DNA of 32,512 nt from Actinobacteria bacterium UBA3012 (GCA_002346305.1 DDZI01000072.1:4217-36728), one strand, 5' to 3'; positions 24,011 through 32,220 are shown, counted from the stretch's first letter. Notes: generated from the letters alone by a model not told the origin. Translations and numbers: made by a program.

Positions 24011-24435
24011 AATTCTCAGAGTATGAAATCGGATCGACTCGTAAAAGTTTCTCTCGAACAATCACAGAAGCCGACATCGTTACTCACGCTGGCCAAACTG
24101 GTGATTTCTACCCTCATCATATGGATGCCGAATGGTGTGCGACCCAACCTTTTGGAAAGCGAATGGCTCATGGAACATTAATTCTTTCCGTAGGAATTGG
24201 AATGATGGCCGGTGAAATAAATCCAGAAGCCATGAGTTACGGATATGAAAAAGTTAGATTTATAAAGCCGGTATTTATTGGAGACACCATCACCGTAACT
24301 TCTGAAATTATTGGCTCTCGTGATCACCCAAAGAAAAATGATCAATTTGGTTTTATTGACGAAAAAGTGACAATTACTAATCAAAAAAACGAAGTAGTGC
24401 TCTCACTATTTAAAATCTACATAGTAAACCGATGA
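24007..24435 (+). CDS. MaoC-like hot-dog dehydratase, copy 1
   Basis: A 142-aa single hot-dog-fold protein of the MaoC/(R)-specific enoyl-CoA hydratase family. The hydratase-2 type motif is present as GDFYPHHMD (32-40): D33, P36 and H38. It is followed by AHGTLILSVGIGMM and the typical strand VRFIKPVFIGDTITV. It overlaps the binding-fold gene by four bases (ATGA), so it is likely translated with it. Members add water to, or remove it from, CoA thioesters. With a CaiB/BaiF CoA-transferase in the same operon, a sugar-derived acyl-CoA is the inferred substrate. A second MaoC gene at 26856 shares SYGY.(K/R)(V/L)RFIKPVF and could be its partner in a heterodimer. Confidence 0.85.
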   Translation: MKFSEYEIGSTRKSFSRTITEADIVTHAGQTGDFYPHHMDAEWCATQPFGKRMAHGTLILSVGIGMMAGEINPEAMSYGYEKVRFIKPVFIGDTITVTSEIIGSRDHPKKNDQFGFIDEKVTITNQKNEVVLSLFKIYIVNR

Positions 24436-24454
24436 CCGCAGAGAGGAAAAGAAA

Positions 24455-25300
24455 ATGAGTAGCAATTCACAAATGATCGATACACATCAGCATCTTTGGA
24501 TTATTAGTGAAAGAGAGTATTCCTGGCTCAAGCCAGAGTACGGTGTAATTTACGACGATTTTGGACCTGAATTAATAGAGCCACAACTTGCCCCGGCTGG
24601 TGTAACTGGAACAGTCATGGTCCAATCCGCCGACACATATGCAGATACGTTCTACATGCTAGATGTTGCCGCAAAACATAAATTTGTTAAAGGAGTAGTT
24701 GGTTGGGTTCCACTAAACCGTCCTGATGAAGCTAGCGCCGCTCTAGATGTATTAGTTAAGAATCCGGTCTTTAAAGGGGTGCGAAATTTAATTCATGATT
24801 ACCCGGATCCGAAGTGGATATTAAAGCCAGAGGTTCTCGAGGGTATTGGACATCTTGCTTCACGTAATTTGGTTATGGATTTTGTTACTGTCAATACTTA
24901 TCATATGTCTTGCCTTCCAGTAATTGCTGAAAAGTATCCAAATCTAAAAATAGTGATTGACCATCTTTCAAAACCAGGAATTAAAAACAAGGAATGGGAG
25001 CCATGGGCTAGTGATATGGCGAAGGCCGCAAAGTATCCAAATATTTATGCAAAAATTTCAGGATTAAATACTGCTTCTGACTCCAATTGGTCATTTAAAG
25101 ATTGGATTCCATATGTGGATCATGTAGTTTCAATATTTGGCTCTAACCGAGTCATGCTTGGTGGGGATTGGCCAGTGATTTTACTAGCCAACGACTATAA
25201 AACTGTATGGAAAGCACAACAAGATGTAATTGCGCATCTTTCGCAAGATCAACAAGATGACATTAAATATCGCACAGCAACAAAGTTCTACTCACTCTAA
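24455..25300 (+). CDS. Amidohydrolase-family sugar lactonase, copy 2
   Basis: A 281-aa COG3618-type amidohydrolase, predicted to open a sugar lactone. Metal and active positions: H11-x-H13 (DTHQHLW), H170 (IVIDHLSKP) and D238 (LGGDWPV). The mid-region RNLIHDYPDPKWIL is characteristic of lactonases in fucose/rhamnose-type clusters. GAGG lies ahead of ATG 24455. It precedes a mutarotase gene by 23 bases. Mutarotase plus lactonase is the normal pairing for the top of an oxidative deoxy-sugar pathway. It may serve the CoA-linked module or duplicate the lactonase at 15293; the substrate is not decidable by eye. Confidence 0.83.
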   Translation: MSSNSQMIDTHQHLWIISEREYSWLKPEYGVIYDDFGPELIEPQLAPAGVTGTVMVQSADTYADTFYMLDVAAKHKFVKGVVGWVPLNRPDEASAALDVLVKNPVFKGVRNLIHDYPDPKWILKPEVLEGIGHLASRNLVMDFVTVNTYHMSCLPVIAEKYPNLKIVIDHLSKPGIKNKEWEPWASDMAKAAKYPNIYAKISGLNTASDSNWSFKDWIPYVDHVVSIFGSNRVMLGGDWPVILLANDYKTVWKAQQDVIAHLSQDQQDDIKYRTATKFYSL

Positions 25301-25323
25301 TCGTTATATGAAAGGGAATTAAT

Positions 25324-25647
25324 ATGAAACGTTACGGATCAGTTATTGGAATTCCAAAAGCAGATTGGGCAGAGTACGAGCGTTATCACGCAGATGTATG
25401 GCCAGAGGTCCTAAAAACTATCTACGATTGCAATATTAGAAATTACTCAATTTATCGTTATGGTGAATTGCTTTTCTCATACTTCGAATATATTGGTTCC
25501 GATTTTGAGGCAGATAGTGCAAAAATGGCTGAGGATCCTAAGACTCAAGAGTGGTGGGATGTAATGAAGCCAATGCAACGTCCAGTTGCTGAATGCTCTG
25601 GAGACGAATGGTGGCATTCAATACCTGAGGTTTTTCACGTCGATTAA
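25324..25647 (+). CDS. L-rhamnose/L-fucose mutarotase family protein
   Basis: Interconverts the alpha and beta anomers of a 6-deoxy sugar so that C1 dehydrogenases get the right form. The 107-aa protein aligns by eye with E. coli RhaM along its whole length: YERYHADVWPEVLKTIYDCN (18-37, with Tyr/His at the positions of the RhaM catalytic pair), NYSIYRYGELLFSYFEY, TQEWWDVMKPMQRP and the terminal EVFHVD. AAAGGGAA precedes the start. It lies between a lactonase and a CoA-transferase. L-fucose is favoured because the rest of a fucose pathway is present and no rhamnose isomerase is seen. Confidence 0.88.
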   Translation: MKRYGSVIGIPKADWAEYERYHADVWPEVLKTIYDCNIRNYSIYRYGELLFSYFEYIGSDFEADSAKMAEDPKTQEWWDVMKPMQRPVAECSGDEWWHSIPEVFHVD

Positions 25648-25677
25648 TTCATAGAATTTCAATTTGAAGGGTGATCG

Positions 25678-26856
25678 ATGTCGCAACGAATTGCAAGGCC
25701 AGAACTTCCGCTGGATGGAATTTTAGTTCTTGATTTCAGCCAATTTTTAGCTGGCCCAGTTTCAGCTATGCGCCTTGCAGATTTAGGTGCCCGGGTAATA
25801 AAAATCGAACGCCCAGGTACCGGCGATATTGGCAGAACGTTGGCTTTCGCTGGAATTGCAAGCGATGGTGACACTCTCTCTTTTCACATAATGAATCGCA
25901 ATAAGGAAAGTTTTGCTGCCGATTTGAAAAATGAAAATGATAAAAAAGATGTACTTGAGTTGATCAAAAAAGCAGATGTAATAATTCAGAATTTTCGCCC
26001 AGGGGTGATGGAGCGGCTAGGTTTTGGATACGAGGCTGTAAAAGCGATAAATCCAAAGATAATTTACGCCAGCGCAACAGGGTATGGCGAAAAGGGTCCT
26101 TGGAAAGATCGCCCCGGTCAAGATCTACTAGCTCAATCTATTACTGGATTTCCTTGGTTGAACGGCAGCAAGAATGAACCCCCAATTCCAGTAGGAATTG
26201 CCATAGCGGACATTCTTACCTCGATTCACATTGCCCACGGAGTGACCGCATTGTTGTTACGTCGCGAGCGCACTGGAATCGGTGGTTTTGTGGATACCAG
26301 TTTGGCTGAATCAATGCTTGACTTACAATTTGAGTTACTGAGTGCGCACGCTTTTGATGATCAATTGCGAGTTAATCGTGGACCTCGAAATGCTGCACAT
26401 GCATTTTTGCCAGCACCATATGGAATATATCCAACCGCAGATGGATACCTAGCCATTGCAATGACACCGATAAATTCTTTAGGTGAACTAATTGGTCTCG
26501 AATCTATTGCATCATTTACAAATCCTGAGGATTGGTGGAGTCATCAAGAAGAAATCACTCAGGCACTTTCCAAATATCTAGCAACCCAGAAAACTGAGCA
26601 CTGGCTAAATATTCTCGATGCAGCGGATGTGTGGTGTGCACCAGTGCTTACCCTTCCTGAGTTAGTTGAACATGATGGCTTTGCACAACTTGAAATGATG
26701 CAGGAAACAGTTCGTGGCGAGGATGACGAGATTAAAATCAAAACAACTAGATCTCCAATGCGCCTAGACGGAAAAACATTGAAAAATCGCAAAGGCGCAC
26801 CAAGAGTTGGCGAAGATACTGAAAAGATTCGCATTGAATTCCTAGGAGGAATGTAA
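25678..26856 (+). CDS. CaiB/BaiF family III CoA-transferase
   Basis: Moves CoA from an acyl-CoA donor to a carboxylic acid. At 392 aa it has the normal length. The N-terminal LPLDGILVLDFSQFLAGP block is followed by LADLGARVIKIERPGTGD and NRNKESFAADLKN. The catalytic aspartate is probably D149 in RPGQDLLAQSITG. GGFVDTSLAES occurs further on. The start has AAGGGTG upstream. The stop overlaps the next MaoC gene (TAATG), so the two products are probably made together. A CoA-transferase inside a sugar-acid cluster is unusual and points to a CoA-activated intermediate, then hydrated or dehydrated by MaoC proteins. The donor and acceptor are unknown. Confidence 0.92.
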   Translation: MSQRIARPELPLDGILVLDFSQFLAGPVSAMRLADLGARVIKIERPGTGDIGRTLAFAGIASDGDTLSFHIMNRNKESFAADLKNENDKKDVLELIKKADVIIQNFRPGVMERLGFGYEAVKAINPKIIYASATGYGEKGPWKDRPGQDLLAQSITGFPWLNGSKNEPPIPVGIAIADILTSIHIAHGVTALLLRRERTGIGGFVDTSLAESMLDLQFELLSAHAFDDQLRVNRGPRNAAHAFLPAPYGIYPTADGYLAIAMTPINSLGELIGLESIASFTNPEDWWSHQEEITQALSKYLATQKTEHWLNILDAADVWCAPVLTLPELVEHDGFAQLEMMQETVRGEDDEIKIKTTRSPMRLDGKTLKNRKGAPRVGEDTEKIRIEFLGGM

Positions 26857-27380
26857 TGAAAAATCCAAATCATGATGTCGCAAAACGTTTGCAGGTTCCA
26901 GTATGGAATCAAGATAATAAATATTATGAAGATTACCAAGTAGGAGAAGTGGATCGCTCAATCAGGAGAACAATTTCCGAGGGCGAGATGATGCTCTTCA
27001 ACTGCTTGCTACTAGATATGCATCCATATGTGGGGGATGAGATATTTGCTACAAAAGAGGGAATGTTTGGCAAAAGAATTGTTCCGGGTGCTCTCGTTTT
27101 CTCTTTCGGTATGGGATTAATGGCACATAACAACACCCAGACTTTTAGCTACGGATATGATCGACTTAGATTTATCAAACCAGTCTTTGTCAATGACACG
27201 ATTTACACAATGCGAACATTGCTCGAAAAAACTCCCAAGTATGAGGAGTTAGGTTTATTTAGAGTTAGTTATGAAGTATTTCGCGCTGATGATGAAGAGT
27301 TAGTTCTCTACTGTGAACACCTTCAGACAGTGAAGTATCGTGATCCGGTTAAAGCACGTGCCAATATTGGAAAAGAGTAA
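26856..27380 (+). CDS. MaoC-like hot-dog dehydratase, copy 2
   Basis: A 174-aa hot-dog protein of the MaoC family. The acidic and histidine residues of the hydratase site appear as LLLDMHPYVGDE (D54, H56), a variant of the GDxNPxHxD motif kept better in the copy at 24007. Both share GKR(M/I)..G.L..S.G.G.MA and SYGY..(V/L)RFIKPVF, so they are homologous. The N-terminal extension of about 25 residues is specific to this copy. It overlaps the CoA-transferase gene (TAATG). The two could act on successive intermediates or form a mixed dimer, as in mesaconyl/itaconyl-type hydratases with CoA-transferases; that comparison is only an analogy. Confidence 0.83.
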   Translation: MKNPNHDVAKRLQVPVWNQDNKYYEDYQVGEVDRSIRRTISEGEMMLFNCLLLDMHPYVGDEIFATKEGMFGKRIVPGALVFSFGMGLMAHNNTQTFSYGYDRLRFIKPVFVNDTIYTMRTLLEKTPKYEELGLFRVSYEVFRADDEELVLYCEHLQTVKYRDPVKARANIGKE

Positions 27381-27382
27381 CA

Positions 27383-28459
27383 ATGATTGATTTATTCAAA
27401 GAGGTTTCAGAGTTTGCAAAACTTGAAATACCAGAATCAATTAAGTTGCCGATTGCGATTGTTGGCGCTGGAGGAATTGTTGATGGCGCACACCTTCCTG
27501 CTTATAAAAAAGCAGGATTAGAAATCGTAGGTATTACAGATGTTGATCAAGACAGAGCTAAAGATGTAGCGAGCCGACACGACATATCAGTTGTTTATCC
27601 AGATTTAGCTACTATGTTGCGAGACAGCAAAGCAAAAGTGATTGATATTGCTGTTCCGCCAGCTGTTCAGCGAGATGTATTTATCGAAGTAGCGAAAAGT
27701 GGTCGGCACATTCTGGCTCAAAAACCCTTAGCAACAACTGTTGCCGATGGCGAATTGATAATTAAAGCGGCAAAAGAATCAGGGATTATTGCAGGAGTAA
27801 ATCAACAGTTGCGTTTTGAAGAAGGTATTGCTGCCGCATATAAAATGGTAGATCTAGGTTGGATTGGAAAAGTAACGTCGATATCTATCACGGTAAATCT
27901 TGCAACACCTTGGGAGATGTTTCCTTGGGCAAAAAATATGGAAAAGCTAGAAATCATGGTTCATTCAATTCATTATCACGATGTAATTCGCTGGTTTCTA
28001 GGCGATCCAATTTCGGTTTATTCATTAGCAGGGCGAACCAAGGGTCAATTCCCAATCGGAGAAACTAGAACTGTCAGTACCTATAAATATCCTGACGAGG
28101 TGAGTGCAATAGTTCATGCAAATCACGTCAACCGTGGTGGAGATAACTATGCAGAATTTAGAATTGATGGAGACAGTGGTTCAATCAGAGGAACCCTTGG
28201 TTTGTTGTATGACTACCCAACGGGTCGAGTCGATACCCTAGAAGTTAACTCATCAAAATTACCAACCGATGGTTGGACACCATATCCGGTTACTACTCGT
28301 TGGTTCCCGGATGCATTCATAGGGACCATGGGCTCTCTTCTTGGAGCGATTGCAGGCAAGCATCCTCTTCGTTCAAGCGTTGAGGAAAACCTTGGAACTC
28401 TAAAACTAGTTGCGGCTTTATATGAATCGATCGCAAATAATCGGGTAGTTGAACTCTAA
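27383..28459 (+). CDS. Gfo/Idh/MocA-family NAD(P)-dependent oxidoreductase
   Basis: A 358-aa two-domain dehydrogenase. A Rossmann domain with IVGAGGIVDGAHLPAY (26-41) is followed by the family lysine in LAQKPLA (K114) and the substrate-domain motif HSIHYHDVIRWFLGDP with H199 and D200. Such enzymes oxidise or reduce sugar hydroxyls, often at C1, C3 or on inositols. It starts two bases after the MaoC stop and ends three bases before the LacI gene, so it belongs to the module. It could form the keto group needed before CoA chemistry. Substrate unknown. No signal peptide, so it is cytoplasmic, unlike Tat-exported members. Confidence 0.88.
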   Translation: MIDLFKEVSEFAKLEIPESIKLPIAIVGAGGIVDGAHLPAYKKAGLEIVGITDVDQDRAKDVASRHDISVVYPDLATMLRDSKAKVIDIAVPPAVQRDVFIEVAKSGRHILAQKPLATTVADGELIIKAAKESGIIAGVNQQLRFEEGIAAAYKMVDLGWIGKVTSISITVNLATPWEMFPWAKNMEKLEIMVHSIHYHDVIRWFLGDPISVYSLAGRTKGQFPIGETRTVSTYKYPDEVSAIVHANHVNRGGDNYAEFRIDGDSGSIRGTLGLLYDYPTGRVDTLEVNSSKLPTDGWTPYPVTTRWFPDAFIGTMGSLLGAIAGKHPLRSSVEENLGTLKLVAALYESIANNRVVEL

Positions 28460-28462
28460 TTT

Positions 28463-29479
28463 ATGACAAAACTAGTAGATGTCGCTAACGCCGCTGAGGT
28501 TTCTATCTCTATCGTTTCTAGAATATTGAATGAAGACCCATCGTTACGCGTAGCAGCCAAAACTCGCGAGCGAGTTTTATTCGCAGCGAGGGAACTCAGG
28601 TACCAGCCAAATCACGCAGCGCGGGCATTACGCTTATCAAAAAATAGCGCGATTGCACTACTCACGCCAGATTATGCAAACTCTATTTTTAGTGAAATTG
28701 CACAAGGAGTTGAAGAGCAAGCGAGACTTCTTGACCTATCAGTCTTAATAAATCGGGCAAGTGAAATTGAGGATGCCGATACTTGGCTCAGAAGAATAGT
28801 TGCCGAAAGAAGAGCTGATGGAATTTTACTTCAAGCTCCAGATGGAATCACTAAGGAAGGTTTATCGAAATTAACATCTGGGACACTTCCCATTGTTCTC
28901 ATAAATTCTCGAGATGATTCAGATACGTCTCAGATTATTTTTGATGATGCAGGTGCCGTTGAATTAGCATTAGAACACCTCTTTTCTTTGGGACATAAAA
29001 AGATTGGGTTTCTTGGAGGTGAATTAAGCAGTCCAACTGGTGCGCGTCGATTAGCTGGTTTTGTATCCGGGATGCAGCGAAAGAAATTAGAAGTAAATTC
29101 AGAATGGGTCACAAGAATTGGGTATACGGGAGTTGATGGCAGAAAGGCCGTTTCGCAAATTCTTGACCAACCAAACCGACCAACTGCCTTGATTGTTGCA
29201 AACGCTAACGCAGCCCTTGGAGCATTGGCTCAGATACATACCCTGGGATTGCGGGTACCCGAAGAAATTTCACTTGTCTCAATCCATGATATTTGGTTTG
29301 CCGATGCCACTTGGCCCCCGATAACTGCAGTGAAGATGCCAAATTACGAGATGGGTAAAGTGGCAATAGGGATGTTGCTCAAACAGATGGAAACCGGTGT
29401 TATTGAAAAAAACATTTTGACAGAGCCTCCAAATCAATTGGTTGTGCGTTCATCTACCGCCAAACCACCGATAGGCTAA
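28463..29479 (+). CDS. LacI-family transcriptional regulator
   Basis: A 338-aa LacI/GalR regulator. The N-terminal helix-turn-helix is TKLVDVANAAEVSISIVSRI (2-21). The hinge helix is YQPNHAARALR, followed by a periplasmic-binding-protein-like ligand domain (SAIALLTPDYANSIFSEIA, GHKKIGFLGG, PEEISLVSIHD). It starts three bases after the Gfo/Idh gene with no clear ribosome binding site, suggesting coupled low-level translation. It lies in the middle of the operon rather than at its start, so it is likely to control this same transcript in response to a sugar. Its operator was not identified. Confidence 0.92.
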   Translation: MTKLVDVANAAEVSISIVSRILNEDPSLRVAAKTRERVLFAARELRYQPNHAARALRLSKNSAIALLTPDYANSIFSEIAQGVEEQARLLDLSVLINRASEIEDADTWLRRIVAERRADGILLQAPDGITKEGLSKLTSGTLPIVLINSRDDSDTSQIIFDDAGAVELALEHLFSLGHKKIGFLGGELSSPTGARRLAGFVSGMQRKKLEVNSEWVTRIGYTGVDGRKAVSQILDQPNRPTALIVANANAALGALAQIHTLGLRVPEEISLVSIHDIWFADATWPPITAVKMPNYEMGKVAIGMLLKQMETGVIEKNILTEPPNQLVVRSSTAKPPIG

Positions 29480-29501
29480 TGCCAGAATTTAAGGAGAATT
29501 T

Positions 29502-30362
29502 ATGAAACTTGCTGTCATCTCAACTGACACTAATCCATTTGCATTAGTAGTAAGTAAGAATGGTGTACTCAAAACTATTCCTGGTATCCCAACATTGACG
29601 CAAGCATTACAAATGCGAATGAGTGATTTAAAAGTCGCTATTGAAAAAGATGCCGGAAACGTGGTCACAGGCGAACTAGTTCCACCCGTTGCGCCTGAAA
29701 CAGAAGTATGGGGTGCTGGAGTTACTTACCTGCGTTCGCGTGATGCCCGCAAAGAGGAAAGTGACACACCTGATGTTTACCAAAGAGTTTATGAAGCCGA
29801 TCGGCCAGAGTTATTTTTTAAGGCAACTTGTCGCCGCACAGTCGGCAATGGGGATCCAATTGGTATTCGATATGACTCAGAGGCATCAGTTCCTGAGCCT
29901 GAAGTCGCAATTGTCGTAAACAAATACCGCGAAATTATTGGTTACTCAATTTGTAATGACATGACTGCCCGCACAATAGAAGGAGAAAATCCACTTTATC
30001 TGCCGCAAGCAAAATCTTATTTAGGTTCCACTTCACTTGGTCCGGATATCACTTTGTCTTGGTTGGCACCAAGTGCAGCCGAGATGAGCATTCACGCAGA
30101 AATTAAAAGAGGAAGTGTGATTGTTTGGCAAGCAGACACCGCCCTCTCAGGTTTGAATCGAACTCTCCCTGATCTAGTTGAGTATTTATTCCGTTGCCAA
30201 ACTTTTCCTGATGGAGTCATTCTTTCGACTGGAACCGGAATTATTCCGCCTCTTGAGTTCATCACAAAAGAGGGAGATGTAATCTCCATTACCGTAAATG
30301 GTCTTGGAGTATTAAGTAACCCTGTCGTAACAATCTCTGCAGATGTAAATGAGGCGATCTAA
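29502..30362 (+). CDS. FAH-fold protein, 2-keto-3-deoxy-sugar-acid dehydratase-like
   Basis: A 286-aa fumarylacetoacetate-hydrolase-family protein. Metal ligands: E132 and E134 (PEPEVAIV) and D153 (CNDMTAR). The block RTIEGENPLYLPQAKSY (158-174, with K171) resembles 2-keto-3-deoxy-pentonate dehydratases (KdaD/XylX type) more than true hydrolases, as does TYLRSRDAR...ESDTPDVY. It probably dehydrates a 2-keto-3-deoxy sugar acid to a semialdehyde; C-C bond hydrolysis is the alternative. AAGGAG precedes ATG 29502. It is followed two bases later by a D-2-hydroxyacid dehydrogenase. The other FAH protein in the window (31287) belongs to a different subgroup. Confidence 0.82.
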   Translation: MKLAVISTDTNPFALVVSKNGVLKTIPGIPTLTQALQMRMSDLKVAIEKDAGNVVTGELVPPVAPETEVWGAGVTYLRSRDARKEESDTPDVYQRVYEADRPELFFKATCRRTVGNGDPIGIRYDSEASVPEPEVAIVVNKYREIIGYSICNDMTARTIEGENPLYLPQAKSYLGSTSLGPDITLSWLAPSAAEMSIHAEIKRGSVIVWQADTALSGLNRTLPDLVEYLFRCQTFPDGVILSTGTGIIPPLEFITKEGDVISITVNGLGVLSNPVVTISADVNEAI

Positions 30363-30364
30363 CT

Positions 30365-31267
30365 ATGAGTAAACATGTGGTTTGGACCCAATGGGATGAC
30401 CTTGAAGTACCTGAAGGAATCACTCGACTATCGCCAGGAAATCGCCCACTTGATACCTCGGATTTGTCAGATATAACTTTCTACGTGCCTTCATACATGG
30501 GTGGCAGAACTGCTCTTGAATTCAGCAAAAAAATGAGTTCCTTGCAAACACTGCAGATGCCAAACGCCGGATATGACGATGCCATGGAGTTTGTTCGTCC
30601 TGGAATCACATTATGTAATGGGCGCGGAATTCATGACGCTTCGACTGCTGAACTAGCAGTGGGATTAACAATCGCATCACTTCGAGGATTTCCTTTTTTT
30701 GCACTATCTCAAGCAAAGAGCGAATGGAATCATCAGAAATTTCGCTCGATGAATGATCGCAAAATGGGTTTAATTGGCTATGGCTCCATAGGTAAAAATA
30801 TTGAACGTAACCTTTCTGGCTTCGATGTTGAGGTTATTCCATTCAATCGTTCTGGTTCTGATGGAGCAAAAAAGATAAGCCAGTTAGATGAAAATCTGGC
30901 AGATTTAGATGTTGTTATTTTGATTTTGCCGCTAAATGATGAAAGTCGAAAGATGTTTGATGCAGCGCGGCTTGCCAAAATGAAGGATGGCGCCCTATTA
31001 GTAAATGTGGCTCGCGGCGCAATCGTTGACACAGATGCTTTAATTGCTGAATTGAAGAGCGGTCGAATTACGGCAGCCCTTGATGTTACCGATCCAGAAC
31101 CCTTGCCAAGTGATCATCCGCTCTGGCAAACCCCGGGTGTATTTATTGCTCCACACGTGGGTGGAAATACATCAATTTTTGAATCAAGGGCACGCAAGTT
31201 GATTCAACAACAGTTGCAAAAACTTGCCAGTGGCTTACCACTGGCAAATGTAATTGTCTCTAAATAA
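30365..31267 (+). CDS. D-isomer-specific 2-hydroxyacid dehydrogenase
   Basis: A 300-aa NAD(P)-dependent dehydrogenase interconverting D-2-hydroxyacids and 2-ketoacids. Motifs: GYGSIG (138-143), the substrate arginine R217 (NVARGAIVD), E245 (DPEPLP) and the catalytic H264 (APHVGG). The N-terminal catalytic domain is short. It is the last gene of the plus-strand module, two bases after the FAH gene and 19 bases before a convergent FAH gene. It may reduce glyoxylate, hydroxypyruvate or a pathway keto acid. The context implies a small keto- or hydroxyacid product of the preceding enzyme; the specific one cannot be read. Confidence 0.88.
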   Translation: MSKHVVWTQWDDLEVPEGITRLSPGNRPLDTSDLSDITFYVPSYMGGRTALEFSKKMSSLQTLQMPNAGYDDAMEFVRPGITLCNGRGIHDASTAELAVGLTIASLRGFPFFALSQAKSEWNHQKFRSMNDRKMGLIGYGSIGKNIERNLSGFDVEVIPFNRSGSDGAKKISQLDENLADLDVVILILPLNDESRKMFDAARLAKMKDGALLVNVARGAIVDTDALIAELKSGRITAALDVTDPEPLPSDHPLWQTPGVFIAPHVGGNTSIFESRARKLIQQQLQKLASGLPLANVIVSK

Positions 31268-31286
31268 CTGTTTTAACTTTCTTTAA

Positions 31287-32138
31287 CTAGCGCTTAAATG
31301 CGACAGTTTTTGAGGTGATACTTCCGATTCCTTCAATCCCAGTTTCTACTACTGAGCCAGCTTTTAGGTATTTCGGAGGATTGAAGCCCATTCCAACACC
31401 TTCAGGAGTTCCACTGTTGATGATATCTCCAGCTTTGAGCTCCATGAATTGGCTCAAGTACCAAACGATGTGATCAATTCCAAATACTAAATCGCTAGTG
31501 CGAGAGTCTTGGCGCTTCTCACCATCAACAGAGCACCATAAGCGAACATCATGGGGATTGTAAGAATCTGAAGTTACAGCCACGGGTCCGATTGGATTAA
31601 AAGTAGGGAATGATTTTCCTTTTACCCATTGACCACTACGTTCAATCTGCCAGTGGCGTTCGCTAACATCTTGGCTGATTGAGTAAGCGGCGATGTAATT
31701 TTTGGAATCCTCAGGGGATTCTAAGTAAAGCGCAGTTTTGCCAATGATAATTGCGAGTTCAACCTCATAATCAGTTTTCTCGCTATTTGGTGGAATTACT
31801 AGGTCATCAAATCCACCGACACAAGTATCGGCAGCTTTCATAAAAACTACAGGCTCTGGAGCAACTGCCATCCCAGATTCTTTGGCATGTTTGGCGTAGT
31901 TCAGACCGATGCAAATAATTTTTGTTGGTCTGGCGACTGGTGAGCCGATTCGGTAATCAGCGACCTTCACTTTAGGAAGTGCGCTCAAATCCGCTGCTTG
32001 GACTTTCGCGATCGCACCATTTTCTAGTTCGCTGCGATTCCAATCCTTGATTAGGTGATCTACAAAGACCGCTTCGGTTTCGGAGACCATAACTGCTGGT
32101 TTTTCGGCTTCAAAAGCACCAAGGCGAGCAAATTTCAT
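31287..32138 (-). CDS. FAH-family hydrolase, probable 2,4-diketo-3-deoxy-L-fuconate hydrolase
   Basis: Predicted to cleave 2,4-diketo-3-deoxy-L-fuconate to pyruvate and L-lactate. Numbered from ATG 32138 (283 aa): GLNYAKHAKESG (78-89), metal ligands E125 and E127 (DYEVELAI) and D157 (SQDVSER), K173/K175 (VKGKS), then NSGTPEGVGMGFNPPKYLKAG and ETGIEGIGSITSK. The last blocks are typical of the ureidoglycolate-lyase-like/diketo-deoxy-fuconate group. The frame is open to ATG 32168, but 32138 is preferred: it begins MKFARLG as in the family and has AGGAAG and GGAA upstream. It lies alone on the minus strand, divergent from an IlvD-family dehydratase. Confidence 0.85.
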   Translation of the reverse strand: MKFARLGAFEAEKPAVMVSETEAVFVDHLIKDWNRSELENGAIAKVQAADLSALPKVKVADYRIGSPVARPTKIICIGLNYAKHAKESGMAVAPEPVVFMKAADTCVGGFDDLVIPPNSEKTDYEVELAIIIGKTALYLESPEDSKNYIAAYSISQDVSERHWQIERSGQWVKGKSFPTFNPIGPVAVTSDSYNPHDVRLWCSVDGEKRQDSRTSDLVFGIDHIVWYLSQFMELKAGDIINSGTPEGVGMGFNPPKYLKAGSVVETGIEGIGSITSKTVAFKR

Positions 32139-32164
32139 GGGAATTTCCAACTTCCTGAGACGTG

Positions 32165-32220
32165 ACATATCGGAGATATGTTCAGATATCCGGCTATCGT
32201 ATAGGGTTCCAATCGGATTG
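32165..32220. promoter_or_regulatory. Palindromes in divergent FAH/IlvD-family promoter
   Basis: A perfect inverted repeat ACATATC-GGA-GATATGT (32165-32181) lies in the 129-base gap between the divergent genes. An overlapping AGATATCCGG follows, and a second short palindrome CAATC-G-GATTG lies at 32210-32220. The position suggests regulator binding for one or both genes; no regulator is assigned. Confidence 0.45.
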
